A program made the position numbers and the translations under genes. The notes beneath the pieces are model-generated. The model saw only the letters and a program-made list of their open reading frames with translations. It was not told the origin of the DNA and made no database searches. Shown here one piece after another: positions 1 to 10,048 of a stretch of 19,764 nucleotides of DNA. The stretch's first letter is position 1. Each line of letters starts with the position of its first letter. This DNA comes from Funneliformis mosseae (taxonomy: Eukaryota > Glomeromycota > Glomeromycetes > Glomerales > Glomeraceae), in contig CAJVPP010001472.1 in assembly GCA_910592005.1 (NCBI GenBank), positions 1-19,764 on the forward strand, written 5' to 3'.

Positions 1-124
1 GGTCGGTCTTCTATAGTATTAGTCTTAGATTAGTTCTTTACGAGATTTTTGTAATTTCTTTGATTTGTTTTTAATTTTATATTATCATACTTTCATAATA
101 AAGATATTGCGAAACTACCGCACT

Positions 125-2290
125 TTAAAAAAATAAAAAAAATATTTTAAAAAGACAATCTTTAAGTAATTGATAACTGAAAATTTTACAAATTAAATTA
201 ATTAGATCTTGAAGACTTGTAATTAAATCACCTTTCAAGATAAAATTTTTTTTAGTAATTTTGCAGATTTCGTTTATTATACTATATTTATTTATTAATT
301 TTTCTAATTTTTCATTCATTTTAATTTACATTAAACTAACTCTTTGTAATTTCAATTTAGAATTAATATAATGTATTTCATAGGATTTTTCTAAGAATAT
401 TGAGATAGAGTTTAAATAACAATAAAATAATTAAGATCTAATATAATAAAAAGAACAATGTATGAGAGTTGAATGTAAGTATATATGTAATGATAATCTG
501 GTTTACTATTTGTATAAAAATATAATATAGGCTTATTAATAAGTTCTTTCTCAAAAAGTATGTGATATAATTCTATTGTATGTAAAAGAGATGAGAAAAA
601 TTAAAAGATTAGATTTTTAATTCAATGTATACTTTTTTTGCATAGAAATTACTATTAATCAATTCAGGTATATAACATATTATTACTATATTCAGGATAA
701 TTCTATTTTTATGAAATTATGGTCAGCCACCTCAAATATAGTATCTTTACTAATTGTAACTTTCTTTTCTCTATTGACAGCAGTAATAGAGAACCTAGTT
801 TATTAATCTTATAATGATACTTATTATCTAAAAAGACAAGACTTGTAATTTCATAAAATTTAATAGCAAATTTTTTCTTGTACTAAAATAATGTTAATAC
901 ATAATATGTATTTATATGATAAATTTATAATTATTACATTTGAACTATAAACTTTAAAGGTAAGTGATCAGTAAATTGCAAATTACTAAACCATGTTGGA
1001 TTTTTAGACTAGAATTATAATCTCAACTATTGTATACTAGGAATTAACATTTGGGATAAGCATTTAAATTTAATTTGATATAAAAGATCATTCACTAAAG
1101 TTGTAATTACAAGATAAATAAATATATTATATTTTCATTTATCTACAGTAGTTATATATCTGCTACTTTTTCTATAAGAAACTGAACTACAATTATCTAA
1201 AAGGTATCATATTCGTTAAATTTTTCTCTTTTATGCTTACATAAATTAATAATAATTTAGATTGTTAAGTTTTAAAACAAACCTAATGCATTCATTAATT
1301 TTTGCATTATTTATAGTATTAGCTACAGAAATATCTTTTATTAGTATTTGATAGATTATTTATAATATTGATGACTTGACCTTTGAAAAAAGTAAATTGT
1401 AGGTATATAAATAATTTATCTGTATTATTCTTATATTATAGCAAGATGTGATAACTTGTAATTCTTTTATAATCTGAATATTTTCTTATAATATAGATTC
1501 TTTGCAATAGGAGAAAATTACCAAAAAAATTTTTTTTTGCTTTATAAGCTAAATATTATTTTTTTTTTTAATAAAATAAGTCCAGATTTAACATTAACTC
1601 AAAAAAAATTTTTTTGGCAGTTTTCTCCTTTTTTTATTATAAAGAGCTCATATAGTTATCTCACTAGCTTATTTATCAATTTTCTATATTGAGATTATAT
1701 TATAAGAATTATTTCTAAAGTTAAATCAGTATTCTCTCATTTTAAAAGAAAATGCATGATATAAGTCTTAGATATAGCACATTCTTTATCTATTAGTATA
1801 TATGATTTGATTATTTTATAATATTAATAATTACTAATAATATTATCTACTTATATAGGATTATTTAATAAGTATTCTTTAATATCAATCAGTTTTTATG
1901 ATGATAAACTAGTGAAAAAGTTTCTAAGATTACTATATTTAGTTTTATTAATAGATATTATCCAAATATTTTTATTATATACTTTAATTATTGTAACCTG
2001 ATCAATAATCTGTATAAGATTTTTAGATATATAATTTGCAGCAATAATAATATGTTAGCATTGCAAAAATCTAACATAATTTGAAATAGCAATAATGAAA
2101 TTATTAAGTACATTATAAAGCTATTCAAAATTCTTCTTTAGTATTCACAATAATATAACATATGAAGCAAGATTTTAGCAACATAAGTTAAATTCATTTG
2201 CATCAAAGAATCTTTATAATTATTTGTATGATTTTGGATTTGTATAGCTAAAAAACTTATAGAAAAACTCAGGTATGTGATAATCTCATT
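125..2290 (-). pseudogene. Decayed multicopy protein with DDE-like C-terminal part
   Basis: Translating the minus strand gives long coding-like stretches in shifting frames. From 2290 to about 1625 a single frame is broken only by stops, mostly TAA, at places where Gln fits. Further on, stretches resembling ISVANTINNAKINE (about 1300), YRKSSRYITTVDK (about 1160), NPTWFSNLQFTDH (about 990) and KDTIFEVADH (about 740) follow in order. The last 64 codons (125-319, starting MNEKLEKLINKYS) are fully open. I recall these as parts of a high-copy uncharacterised Rhizophagus family with a TDGGPDH motif and an NPVER motif. Here those motifs read TNSKPDYH (codon N at 508-510) and NPMKY (codon K at 376-378), in one frame and 43 residues apart. 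That pair would suit the second D and the E of a DDE transposase, both lost by G-to-A changes. The transposase role is inference. The relic is interrupted by the inverted repeat at 1509-1629. Weaker coding-like sequence may extend to about 3050. Confidence 0.68.
1509..1629. mobile_element. MITE-like 121-bp inverted-repeat element
   Basis: The 29-base arms 1509-1537 and 1601-1629 are inverted copies matching at 27 of 29 positions. Each begins AGGAGAAAA and runs into A7T8 towards the centre. The middle is about 63 bp and non-coding. Coding-like minus-strand sequence lies on both sides, so the element appears to have been inserted into the relic. A clear target-site duplication is not visible: TA precedes GGAG on the left, but TT follows on the right. 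The arms are themselves A- and T-tract-rich, but the GC-containing outer parts (GGAG, CC, GGC) make a chance match unlikely. Confidence 0.62.
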
Positions 2291-2559
2291 ATTTGAATTT
2301 CTCATGATCATATATGTTAATATATCAAATTATTTTAACTAAGCTAATAATAAATTATTTTTCTTGTGTATTAGTAAGTGATTAAGTAGTCTATCCTCTA
2401 TTATAAAAATGAATCTAATCAACAAGATCATAATATAATACTTGCTTATGATTTAGTTTTTCTGATTGTGAGAAGATCAGCAGGTATAATTAGATTTAAT
2501 ATGCATTTTACATTATAATTATAAAGCTATTTCATTATAATATAGAATCAGAAATATAG

Positions 2560-2700
2560 ATGAGGGACGAAACCCCTTAATAATAGTCAAAACTTAGACA
2601 AACTATATTAAAATCATAATAAGGGATACAATGAAATCCATTTGATATGACAAAAGTTAAAACTGTTAAAACTATATTAAAAACATAGAAAAGGGTATGA
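2560..2700. repeat. Short direct repeat sharing a module with the 4.1-kb repeat
   Basis: The string AAACTATATTAAAA occurs at 2600 and 2669 (69 bases apart), each followed within about 12 bases by AAGGG. The same module, AAACTATATTAAAATC, occurs in the dispersed repeat at about 4190, and nearly so (AAATTATATT) at about 4115. This looks like a degenerate tandem fragment of one dispersed repeat. No gene was seen here. Confidence 0.4.
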
Positions 2701-3050
2701 CAAAATTATTTTGAAGAGGTTTCAGTAGGCATCTATAATCAGGAATTATATCAATATTATTTTTAAGCTGATAGTGCATATATACTCCTATGAATACTAT
2801 AAGTTCTATAATACTGCAGTTAAGACTAACTTAAATTATAAGTAATATTGGTATTTTTTCTCAATTAAATATATTCTACTACTTCAGAAATTGTTATAGT
2901 AATATTATATTCAGAAAATAATTATTTAGTTACAAGCTTTATAAAAAAAATCTATTAATATCATATCATAAGGAATAGGATAGATGTATCATCTATAAAG
3001 AGTTTGTGATCCTTTAGAGATGTGAATATTTACAAATGGTATATTGATAA

Positions 3051-4047
3051 AGTTTAAAAGAAGGTTTATAAAAGAAAAAATTTTTTGTTTTAATGTGTTT
3101 TTATTTAACATATGTGAATTTATTCTGATTTTTAATCAGAAGTGCATTCATAAAAGGAAATTTAATAAGATATAATTAATTTTATAGATCAATTCTTCTG
3201 CTTAATTTGGTCAATAAAATGCAGTTAATTTATATATTAAAAGTTAGCAAAATATAAATAAATTTATATAATTATAAACATGTAATTTATTATTATTTAT
3301 TAATTATTTAAATAATATGTATAAAAAAATAATTATAGTTAAATTTTATTATATCATATATAATATGAAAAATTTTAATATATGAAGTTTTTGAGTGAAT
3401 AACTGAATTATAAAACTTTAAATGTTAAATATCAAATTTTATTGGTTAAAAAATTTTTTGAATTTAAAAACAAAAAACCAAGTGGCTGTATTAAACTAAG
3501 CTAATTTTAGATATGTAAGTCATAAATATTAGTTTATGCTGCTATACTTAATATTTATATATTAGCTAATATTTTAAGATAAATCTATTTATTTAAAGAC
3601 AAAAGTTTTAACCTTTTTGAATATTATTTAATTTAATATTACCAAAAGTTTTAAAATTTTTAGATATAAATATATAAAGTAAAATTTAAAAAAAATTTAT
3701 TTTATATAATTCATTAATATTATAAATTTTATTTATTTATAAATTATATATAAATAAATTATCTTTTATTTAAAGTTAATTTTTTTAATATAATGAAAAA
3801 ATAAATAGATAAAAAAAATAAATTATATAAATATCATTTATTTTTTACTACTATCTATTATATAGTTTTTATTTTGTAAATTTAATATAACTTTTTTATT
3901 ATTATTAAATAATTATTAAATTATAAAATTTATTTATTAATCTTAAAATTTACAATTATATTAAAATAAATTTCACTATTTTTTAGATTATAACTTAATA
4001 TACATATTATATTTCTTAATAATTTTTTAATTGAATTAAATATATAT
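3051..4047. other. A+T-rich spacer without recognisable genes
   Basis: This stretch is nearly all A and T, dense in stops in all frames, with many short A- and T-tracts. I see no coding-like frame, no RNA gene and no convincing repeat in it. Confidence 0.5.
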
Positions 4048-4256
4048 AAGGTTGTTAGATAAAATCTAAAGGTTTTATAAGTCATTTAAATAGAAAAAGG
4101 TAAAATTTAATAAAATTATATTAAAATCTTATTAAAAAATTTGTGAAATTCTGAAAAAGGTAAATTATATCAATACTTATAAAAAGGTGAAACTATATTA
4201 AAATCTTATTAAAAAATTAATGAAACTAAAGTTTAGATATTTTGCTAAATCTAAAT
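4048..4256 (+). repeat. Dispersed repeat, copy 1 (inverted copy at 17975-18184)
   Basis: The block starts AAGGTTGTTAG and ends near GTTTAGATATTTTGCTAAAT. Read on the opposite strand, 18184 to 17975 gives the same order of anchors: AAGGTTATTAG, AAAGGTTTTAAAAGTCAT, ATTATATTAAAA, AAACTATATTAAAATCTTA, and GTTTAGATATTTTATTAAAT. I judge the two about three-quarters identical over roughly 205 bp by eye. Within the copy, a stretch of about 38 bp (ATATTAAAATCTTATTAAAA and its flanks) occurs twice, about 75 bp apart. It has no coding potential and its family is unknown. Confidence 0.6.
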
Positions 4257-4848
4257 GAGTATAGACAAGCAATCTTAAATATATATAATACTATAAAAAT
4301 CATTTTTGATTTTAAGTTTAAAAATGAATTAAAAATTTTAATAATATATTTAAATAATTATAAATATATTATTTTGAGATAATTATTATTATTTATAAAT
4401 TTTTTTTTTCATAGTGTTTAAAAACATAAAATTTAACCTTATTAAAAGTTTTATTACTTTAGATTAATACTCTTTATAATGAATGATAGTTATGTTAAAA
4501 AAAGAAAAAGGTTTATTATATAAATTACTATATTTTTTATATGAATTATTATAAACTATTATTAAAAATTTTAAATTTTGAGTTTGTGTTTGTTATAAAA
4601 AGGATTGTTATAATCAGTTTTAACTTTATAATCTAATTCTCCTTTTAAAAATTAATATCATATTTAATTTAAACAATACAAATTATTATTATAAAAATTA
4701 TCTGACTCATTCTTTTAATAATATATCTTTAAATATTCATATAATAAATAAATAAAACATTTTATTATATTTATAAAATTATTTGTGTATTTATTTATTA
4801 ATCTTTTAAAAAAAGTACTTGATAGCTCTGTTGTACTTCAAATATATT
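4257..4848. other. A+T-rich spacer
   Basis: No frame with coding character and no further repeat could be recognised. It lies between the dispersed repeat and the palindromic satellite. Confidence 0.45.
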
Positions 4849-5281
4849 GATATCTGAAATACACATTTGAGATACTTTAAATAGGAATGCGCAATTTAGA
4901 TATCCCAAATGTAAAGATCTTTTGGGATATTCGCTTGTCCTAAATGCGAATTTATCTTAAATGCACATTTCAGATATCCAAAATGCATATTTTAGATAAT
5001 ATTCCAAATAAACATTTTGGATAATGTCCCAAATGCACATTTCAAATATTCCAAATGTGCATTTCAGACAATATCCCAAATGAACGTTTCAGATAATTTT
5101 CTAAATGCCTATTTCAGATATCCATATGCTCATTTTGAACAATGTCCCAAATGCACACTTTGGATATCTAAAATGCGCATTAAGGATAATATTCCAAATG
5201 CTCATTTTGGATGTTCCAAATAAGCATTTGGGATATTCCAAAAGAACAATTCAGACTTATTTCGGACCGTCCTAAATGACC
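4849..5281. repeat. Degenerate palindromic satellite, main block
   Basis: The block consists of about 20 diverged copies of a unit of roughly 20-22 bp whose consensus is close to GATATCCCAAATGCGCATTT. The unit is close to self-complementary: AAATGCGCATTT and GATATC are each perfect palindromes, so orientation is ambiguous. Variants include AAATGCACATTTCAGATATC, AAATGTGCATTTCAGACA and AAGCATTTGGGATATTCC. The GC-bearing core stands out sharply from the A+T-rich surroundings. A 68-codon reading frame at 5017-5223 is only the translated repeat. Confidence 0.85.
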
Positions 5282-5419
5282 ACTAATGATTTGAGTTTAT
5301 TAAATTACAACCTCGTATTATATTTTATTTAAAGTATTAATGGAAAATTTAAATTATTTATATTCAATATTTATATTTATAAAACTTTATTTTTATTAAA
5401 ATGTAAACAAACTTTACAA

Positions 5420-5530
5420 TGGCATTTAGGACATCCGAAACATGCATTTGGAGCAAGCGAATATCCCAAACGATCATCGCATTTGGGATATCCCAATTGC
5501 GCATTTCGGATATTAACGCATTTGGGATAC
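5420..5530. repeat. Palindromic satellite, second block
   Basis: Further units of the same repeat appear, for example CATTTGGGATATCCCAATTG and GCGCATTTCGGATATT. They are separated from the main block by about 138 bp of A+T-rich sequence with no units. The block ends 235 bp beyond the stop codon of the P450 gene. Confidence 0.78.
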
Positions 5531-5764
5531 AACAGTTCTAATTCAATGAACGTTATTAAGAAGTTTCACAATTAATCAAAAGTTTTTATATTCCTTTTAA
5601 GTTTTAATTATCAAATTTAACATAAAGCTTTTATAGTTTGAGAAATTTTTCATTAAACCAAATGAGAACAAATAAATAGAATGCAAAGGATTATTTAAAG
5701 TTCGACTACAAAATATTTTGACTATCAAAAATATTTTATACATAGGTTAAAAATAAAGTTTAAT

Positions 5765-8089
5765 TTATTCTGTCCTTTTAAATATTAAATCGATTGGATG
5801 TAGTCCCGTTATTGAACCATTAGCACGTCTAAGATGTAATTTATCTTTATGAATACTATCTGCTGGTAAAGATATCTCATATTTTCTTACTATATATAGA
5901 GAGAAAATAATTAATTTCAGAAAGAAAATAATACATATAAAGAAATAGACAACTTACATAAAGCACACAACATCACTCTTTGTTCAATAAGTGAAAAATT
6001 AGTACCAATACATCTATTTAATATTATTAATAACAATAAATAAGTTATACAACGAAAAATCAAAAAATAAAATCAAAATCAAAACCAAAAATCTTTGACA
6101 TACGATCTGGTACCACCACCAAAAGTTAACCAAGTATGATGATCGCGTTTTTCATGCTCGTTCTCAAATCTTTCAGGAATAAATTCTTCAGGATCCTTCC
6201 AATTTCCTGGTGAATGATGGATTCCATAAATATTTATGAATATGGGTGTTTTGGGCAAAAATACATGATTCCGAAATTTAATAATCTCTGCATTTTCTCT
6301 TCGTGGCAATTGATGAACCTTAATAATAAAAAATATATATAATATTTTTTAATAAATAAATTTTGTCATGTCACAAATTCAAACTTTAAAGAATACAAAC
6401 TGGAGGATATAATCTCAAGTTTTCATTTATAACCATGGTCATATATTTTAATTCTCTTTGTTGTTCTATGGTTGGTGTTAAATTATCTCCAAGAACGTGT
6501 AATATTTCATCACGAACTTTTCTTTGCAAATCCTTATTCAATCAATAAAGGTAAGATCCAAATTAATTTTATTTGAAAGATATTCAAAATACGAAAGAGA
6601 CACTTAAATACCTTTTTGCTGGCTAAGACATATAAGATGGTTGATAAAGCAGTTGCAGCTAATTATATTATAAGGTTATTAGTTTAATTAAATAAGATAA
6701 ATGATTATATTAATATCTTCTTACTCGTATCATGACCGGCCAACATAAATATCGCAAGATTATGCTATAAATTAAGATTACTATTAAAAAAAAATTTTTT
6801 TCTTTGAAATAAGTTATTTACAAATGATAATTCTTACTCGCATTTCTTCATCTGACATGTAATTTTTTGGATCGTTAGAAGCGTTTATCATACATTCTAA
6901 CAAGTCAGCGGAATTATTTTCTATTTTTTTACTCAATTCTCCCGTTTTCATTGATTCCCGTTTCGTTTCAATAATTCTATTAAATAAATCATTAAGCTTT
7001 GCGACTTTTTTACGCGCTTCAGTACGGTCAAAATATGGGAGATATTCAATGAACGGGAAAAGAAAATATATTGGATTATCACATTCTGCTGTCACTTCAT
7101 GATAAGTAGTAACATAAATGTTTGTTGGATCTTCAAGATTCTAATTATTTAATCATATCAATTAATCATAATATATATTTTTTAAATATAAAAGGAAATA
7201 TATCTCACATTAAAATCAAATCCAAAAGCAGCTCGTCCAAGAACGTCTAAAGTCAGCCTGTAATAATTAGGTTATAAATTCATTCCAATTAAAAAAATAA
7301 CGCGAGATGATTTTCTTACCTATGCATAAGACCATTGACTTCTATGGGCTCATTATCAACTTTTTCGATGACTTTCAGCAATTTCACAGCAGAGTCATCA
7401 AACACGTGCATGGGTAGACTTTTAAAAGCAGGGTTTGTAATACGGCTAAAAATATAAAGGGAAATTAATTACTGCTATAATCTATTTATGATATAAATGT
7501 ACATACCGATGGCGTTTCCAAACCTATATATTGATAAGGCAATCGAATGTCAGAAAAAGTTCATTATCATATTAAGAGAAAATTAAAATACTTGCATCTC
7601 CATTGGAAAATACTAAGTTTGTACCATAGTATTGAGCCGCTAAAGATCCAGGACTTGATTCTTCGAGCGATGATTTAGGATACAAATCTAATTCAAATTA
7701 TAAACGTTAAAAAAGAATCAACAAAAAAAAAATTAAGTAAACATTTCTAACCTGTTTTCGCCATTAAATCCTTTATAAGTTCCAAATTGGTTGTAACGAT
7801 ATGCCATTCTCCGTTGAACCAAAGCTATAAATAATTTTTTTTTTAGAAACTTTTCTTTTGAATATTAATAGAAGAATGATATGTTGATTACTTTTCCAAT
7901 TCCTTCCTTCTCGCAAACTTTACGTGTATTTTCCCAACGTTTGTCAGGACCATCCTTAGACAACATAAATAAAACAAGTTCCAAGAAGCTTAATGTTGGT
8001 ACATTTTTAAGTCCTTCGGGTACTCTCAATTTTTGATAAATTTTATATGATATAAAAGATACAAATATTAAAATGATTGTAAAAAGCAT
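5765..8089 (-). CDS. Cytochrome P450 monooxygenase, 13 exons, complete
   Basis: Joining exons 7892-8089, 7752-7824, 7687-7596, 7523-7507, 7445-7320, 7257-7209, 7140-6838, 6764-6725, 6658-6612, 6532-6401, 6318-6104, 6013-5958 and 5889-5765 (minus strand) gives an unbroken 490-codon frame, the usual P450 length. Hallmarks in order: an N-terminal hydrophobic anchor (residues 1-15), consistent with ER membrane attachment; the C-helix WKRHR (123-127); the I-helix oxygen-activating AGHDTT (295-300); the K-helix ENLR (E352, R355); PERF (407-410); and the haem loop FGGGTRSCIG (425-434) with ligand Cys432. Introns are 61-90 bp. Eleven start GT and end AG; intron 3 is GC-AG. The ATG at 8089 was chosen because upstream in-frame codons reach only a TTG and the hydrophobic anchor follows at once. 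P450s of this class use NADPH-P450 reductase and O2; the substrate cannot be told. It appears intact and is the only such gene here. Exon joins are by eye, without transcripts. Confidence 0.93.
7507..7523 (-). other. 17-nt micro-exon (exon 4 of the P450)
   Basis: The exon is flanked by TATATAG on its 5' side and GTATGT on its 3' side (coding strand). It encodes VWKRH plus two bases of Arg127. It carries the conserved C-helix Trp and completes the Arg that binds a haem propionate in P450s, so skipping it would remove an essential motif and shift the frame. Confidence 0.85.
7524..7595 (-). other. GC-AG intron (intron 3 of the P450)
   Basis: On the coding strand the exon ends GGAGAT and the intron starts GCAAGTATTT and ends ATATATAG before GTTTGG. 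The donor GCAAGT is the classic non-canonical GC donor. Using the nearby GT instead shifts the frame and destroys the WKRHR motif, whereas the GC donor gives NGDVWKRHR in phase 0. Confidence 0.82.
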
Positions 8090-9016
8090 TTTATTGTGAT
8101 TAATTAGTTTCAAATGGGAGGAAAAATGGGTGATATATATATATATACGGCCTGTTATTTATCCATCGATCGGTCGGTTAAATTAAAAGGAATGACAAAT
8201 AATACATACAATCTAACCTTTAGTGGTCAATAATGTAGCTTCTTTTATAACTAAATTAACATCACTGATAAAATCCAAATCCGTATAGTAAATAATAATC
8301 CGTTTCTGCTGATCGTTAATATTTCCTCCCTCTCAAAATGAAATAACCTCCGCTTATTATAAGTCCGATTTACGTACCCGCTTACTAATTGTTCGCCCGT
8401 GATGTTTCATATTGATATTTTACCAGATTCACTATCGGGAGTTGAATTTTTCGTGAATAACGCAATTACCATACCGCAAAATGTTTTTTTATAAACTTGA
8501 TATAGAAAAAAGCATTTTTTAAAAATATTACATATTACAAGCACAGTGCAAATAAAAAAATTGATTAATATTTGTGTTGTGACTGAAATTGATTTTCGTC
8601 TGAAGTTGGAACTCAGACGATCTTCGAGTGTCTGAAATTGAGATACCCTTTTTGTTATCTTTTTTTTTTTTTTTTTTACAATTTCGTAAATACAGTTAAC
8701 TTTAACACTTTATATTTCAGACTTTAGCTGTTAGCTGAATTATAATTTAATTTTGCGGCATTTATTGTAGCATTAAATTCCAATATTTTTTTTTTTTTCT
8801 TTTTTTAAGGGTTATTTTTTTTCTCTTCTTTTTTTTTGATCACATTCGGGCTGCTGCTTAGAATTCTTTTAAATAGCAGAAAGCAAATAGAAAAGGAATT
8901 TCTACCTTTATGATTACTTGTATAATTATGTATATTTCTAATTTTAGTATTTATTTAGCATGTCGATCACAACCATAACAATAATTTTCAATAACTCTCT
9001 TTCGAACAAATACAAA
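8090..9016. promoter_or_regulatory. Upstream region of the P450 gene
   Basis: An (AT)n run at 8133-8147 lies 44 bp upstream of the P450 ATG and could serve as a TATA-like element. From 8160 to 8480 the base composition is less A+T-rich than anywhere else outside the gene, as expected for a promoter region. From 8640 to 8840 there are long T-tracts (one of about 18 T near 8665), which on the minus strand are poly(A) tracts. A perfect 8-bp stem (TCGTCTGA at 8596-8603 with TCAGACGA at 8613-8620, loop 9) is present. No gene was seen. The promoter role is inferred from position only. Confidence 0.4.
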
Positions 9017-10048
9017 ATGGGTAGAAAAGAAGAGTTAACGGCTGAACAATATGGGGCAATCATTTATGGCTATAAACGAGGTAATTCATATCAGAAAATT
9101 GCTGACAATGTCCAATGTGGCAAAACGACTGTCCATGATACAATAAAACGTTTCAAAAAATGGGATCTGCAATACCAAAAAATGTTGTAACCCAAAGCCA
9201 CTTTTTGATTCCAAAGCATAAGCTTCACTCAAAAAGTTTGTTATATAAAATTCGAAGAATCGCTGCCTCACCACTCATAAAATTCAGGAATTATGGATTA
9301 AAATAAGAAAAAATTTCAACTGTTACAATTCATCAAACCCTTAGAAAAGTTGGTTTACGTTCATGTGTTATCGCTTTAAACCATTAATTTCTGAAGATAA
9401 CAAAAGAAAAAAATTAGCTTTGGCTTGAGCTTTGAAATGAAAAGATTAGACAATTATAGTGAAAGAAAATTGTATGATCTGATGAATCAACATTTAGTCA
9501 ATTTTATAAGGTCATAATTTATATGTATAGTGTGTACCAGAAGAAGAGTTTTATCCTTCTTGTTTAACTGTTACGGTAAAGCACAGTCCTAGTTGAATGT
9601 TTTGAAAATACTTTTTATAATATAAGATGGGACTAATTGTTCCTCTTCATGAATCTGTAAAAGGACAAACATATGCAAAATTGTTATAGAAACATGCTAT
9701 TCTGTTACTTTATAAGTAGTTCCTCACAAACAAGAAATTTTTCAAGAAGATAATGTTTCACCTTATTAATCAAAGATTGCTACTAATGTTTGTAATACCT
9801 CAAATATTTTTGTGTTACTTTAACCTACACAAAGTTCTAATTTAAACCCAATTGAGAATCTTTGAAATGAAGTTGATAAAAAGATGCGTAACTTGTCTAA
9901 TCAATCTAAAAGTTTGGAAAATTTAAAACATAAGGTAAAAAATATTTGACATTCAATTTCATTTAAGTATATTTAAAAATTAGTTGAAAGTATACCCTAT
10001 TAAATCTAAATGTATATAGCAGCCAAAGGTAGAACAATAAAATATTAA
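9017..10048 (+). pseudogene. Dead Tc1/mariner-type transposase, full length (DD34E)
   Basis: The ATG at 9017 starts MGRKEELTAEQYGAIIYG, a helix-turn-helix N-terminus with GKTTVHDTIKRF near residues 35-46. The frame holds to a stop at 9188, then continues with frameshifts. Recognisable parts are SDESTFSQFY (first catalytic Asp, about 9478-9507), VPLHESVKGQTYAKLL, QEDNVSP (second Asp, codon 9749-9751) and NPIENL (Glu, codon 9854-9856). The last two are 34 residues apart, so this is the DD34E class. It ends IAAKGRTIKY then TAA at 10046, and the total of 1032 bp equals a full Tc1 transposase. Many stops sit at conserved Trp sites: W-K-D-W reads stop-K-D-stop, VWSDE reads V-stop-SDE and NLWNEVD reads NL-stop-NEVD. 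In life it would cut and paste DNA at TA sites. Terminal inverted repeats were not identified. Confidence 0.88.

Noticed and set aside
1..124. tRNA or rRNA fragment at the GC-containing start
   Set aside because: No cloverleaf or box B (GGTTCRANNCC-type) could be found, and nothing resembles conserved rRNA.
5017..5223. 68-codon open frame (MDNVPNAHFKYSK...)
   Set aside because: It is the translated palindromic satellite; the repeat explains the frame and no protein family is visible.
8090..8113. Earlier TTG start for the P450
   Set aside because: Nuclear fungal genes start with ATG; the ATG at 8089 puts the membrane anchor directly at the N-terminus.
8960..9016. Earlier ATG for the Tc1 transposase
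   Set aside because: The family starts MGRK-like at 9017; the extra 19 residues resemble no transposase and are probably untranslated sequence.
9017..10048. TGA recoded as tryptophan (alternative code)
   Set aside because: TAA and TAG also occur at conserved sites and there are frameshifts, while the intact P450 uses TGG for Trp and needs no recoding.
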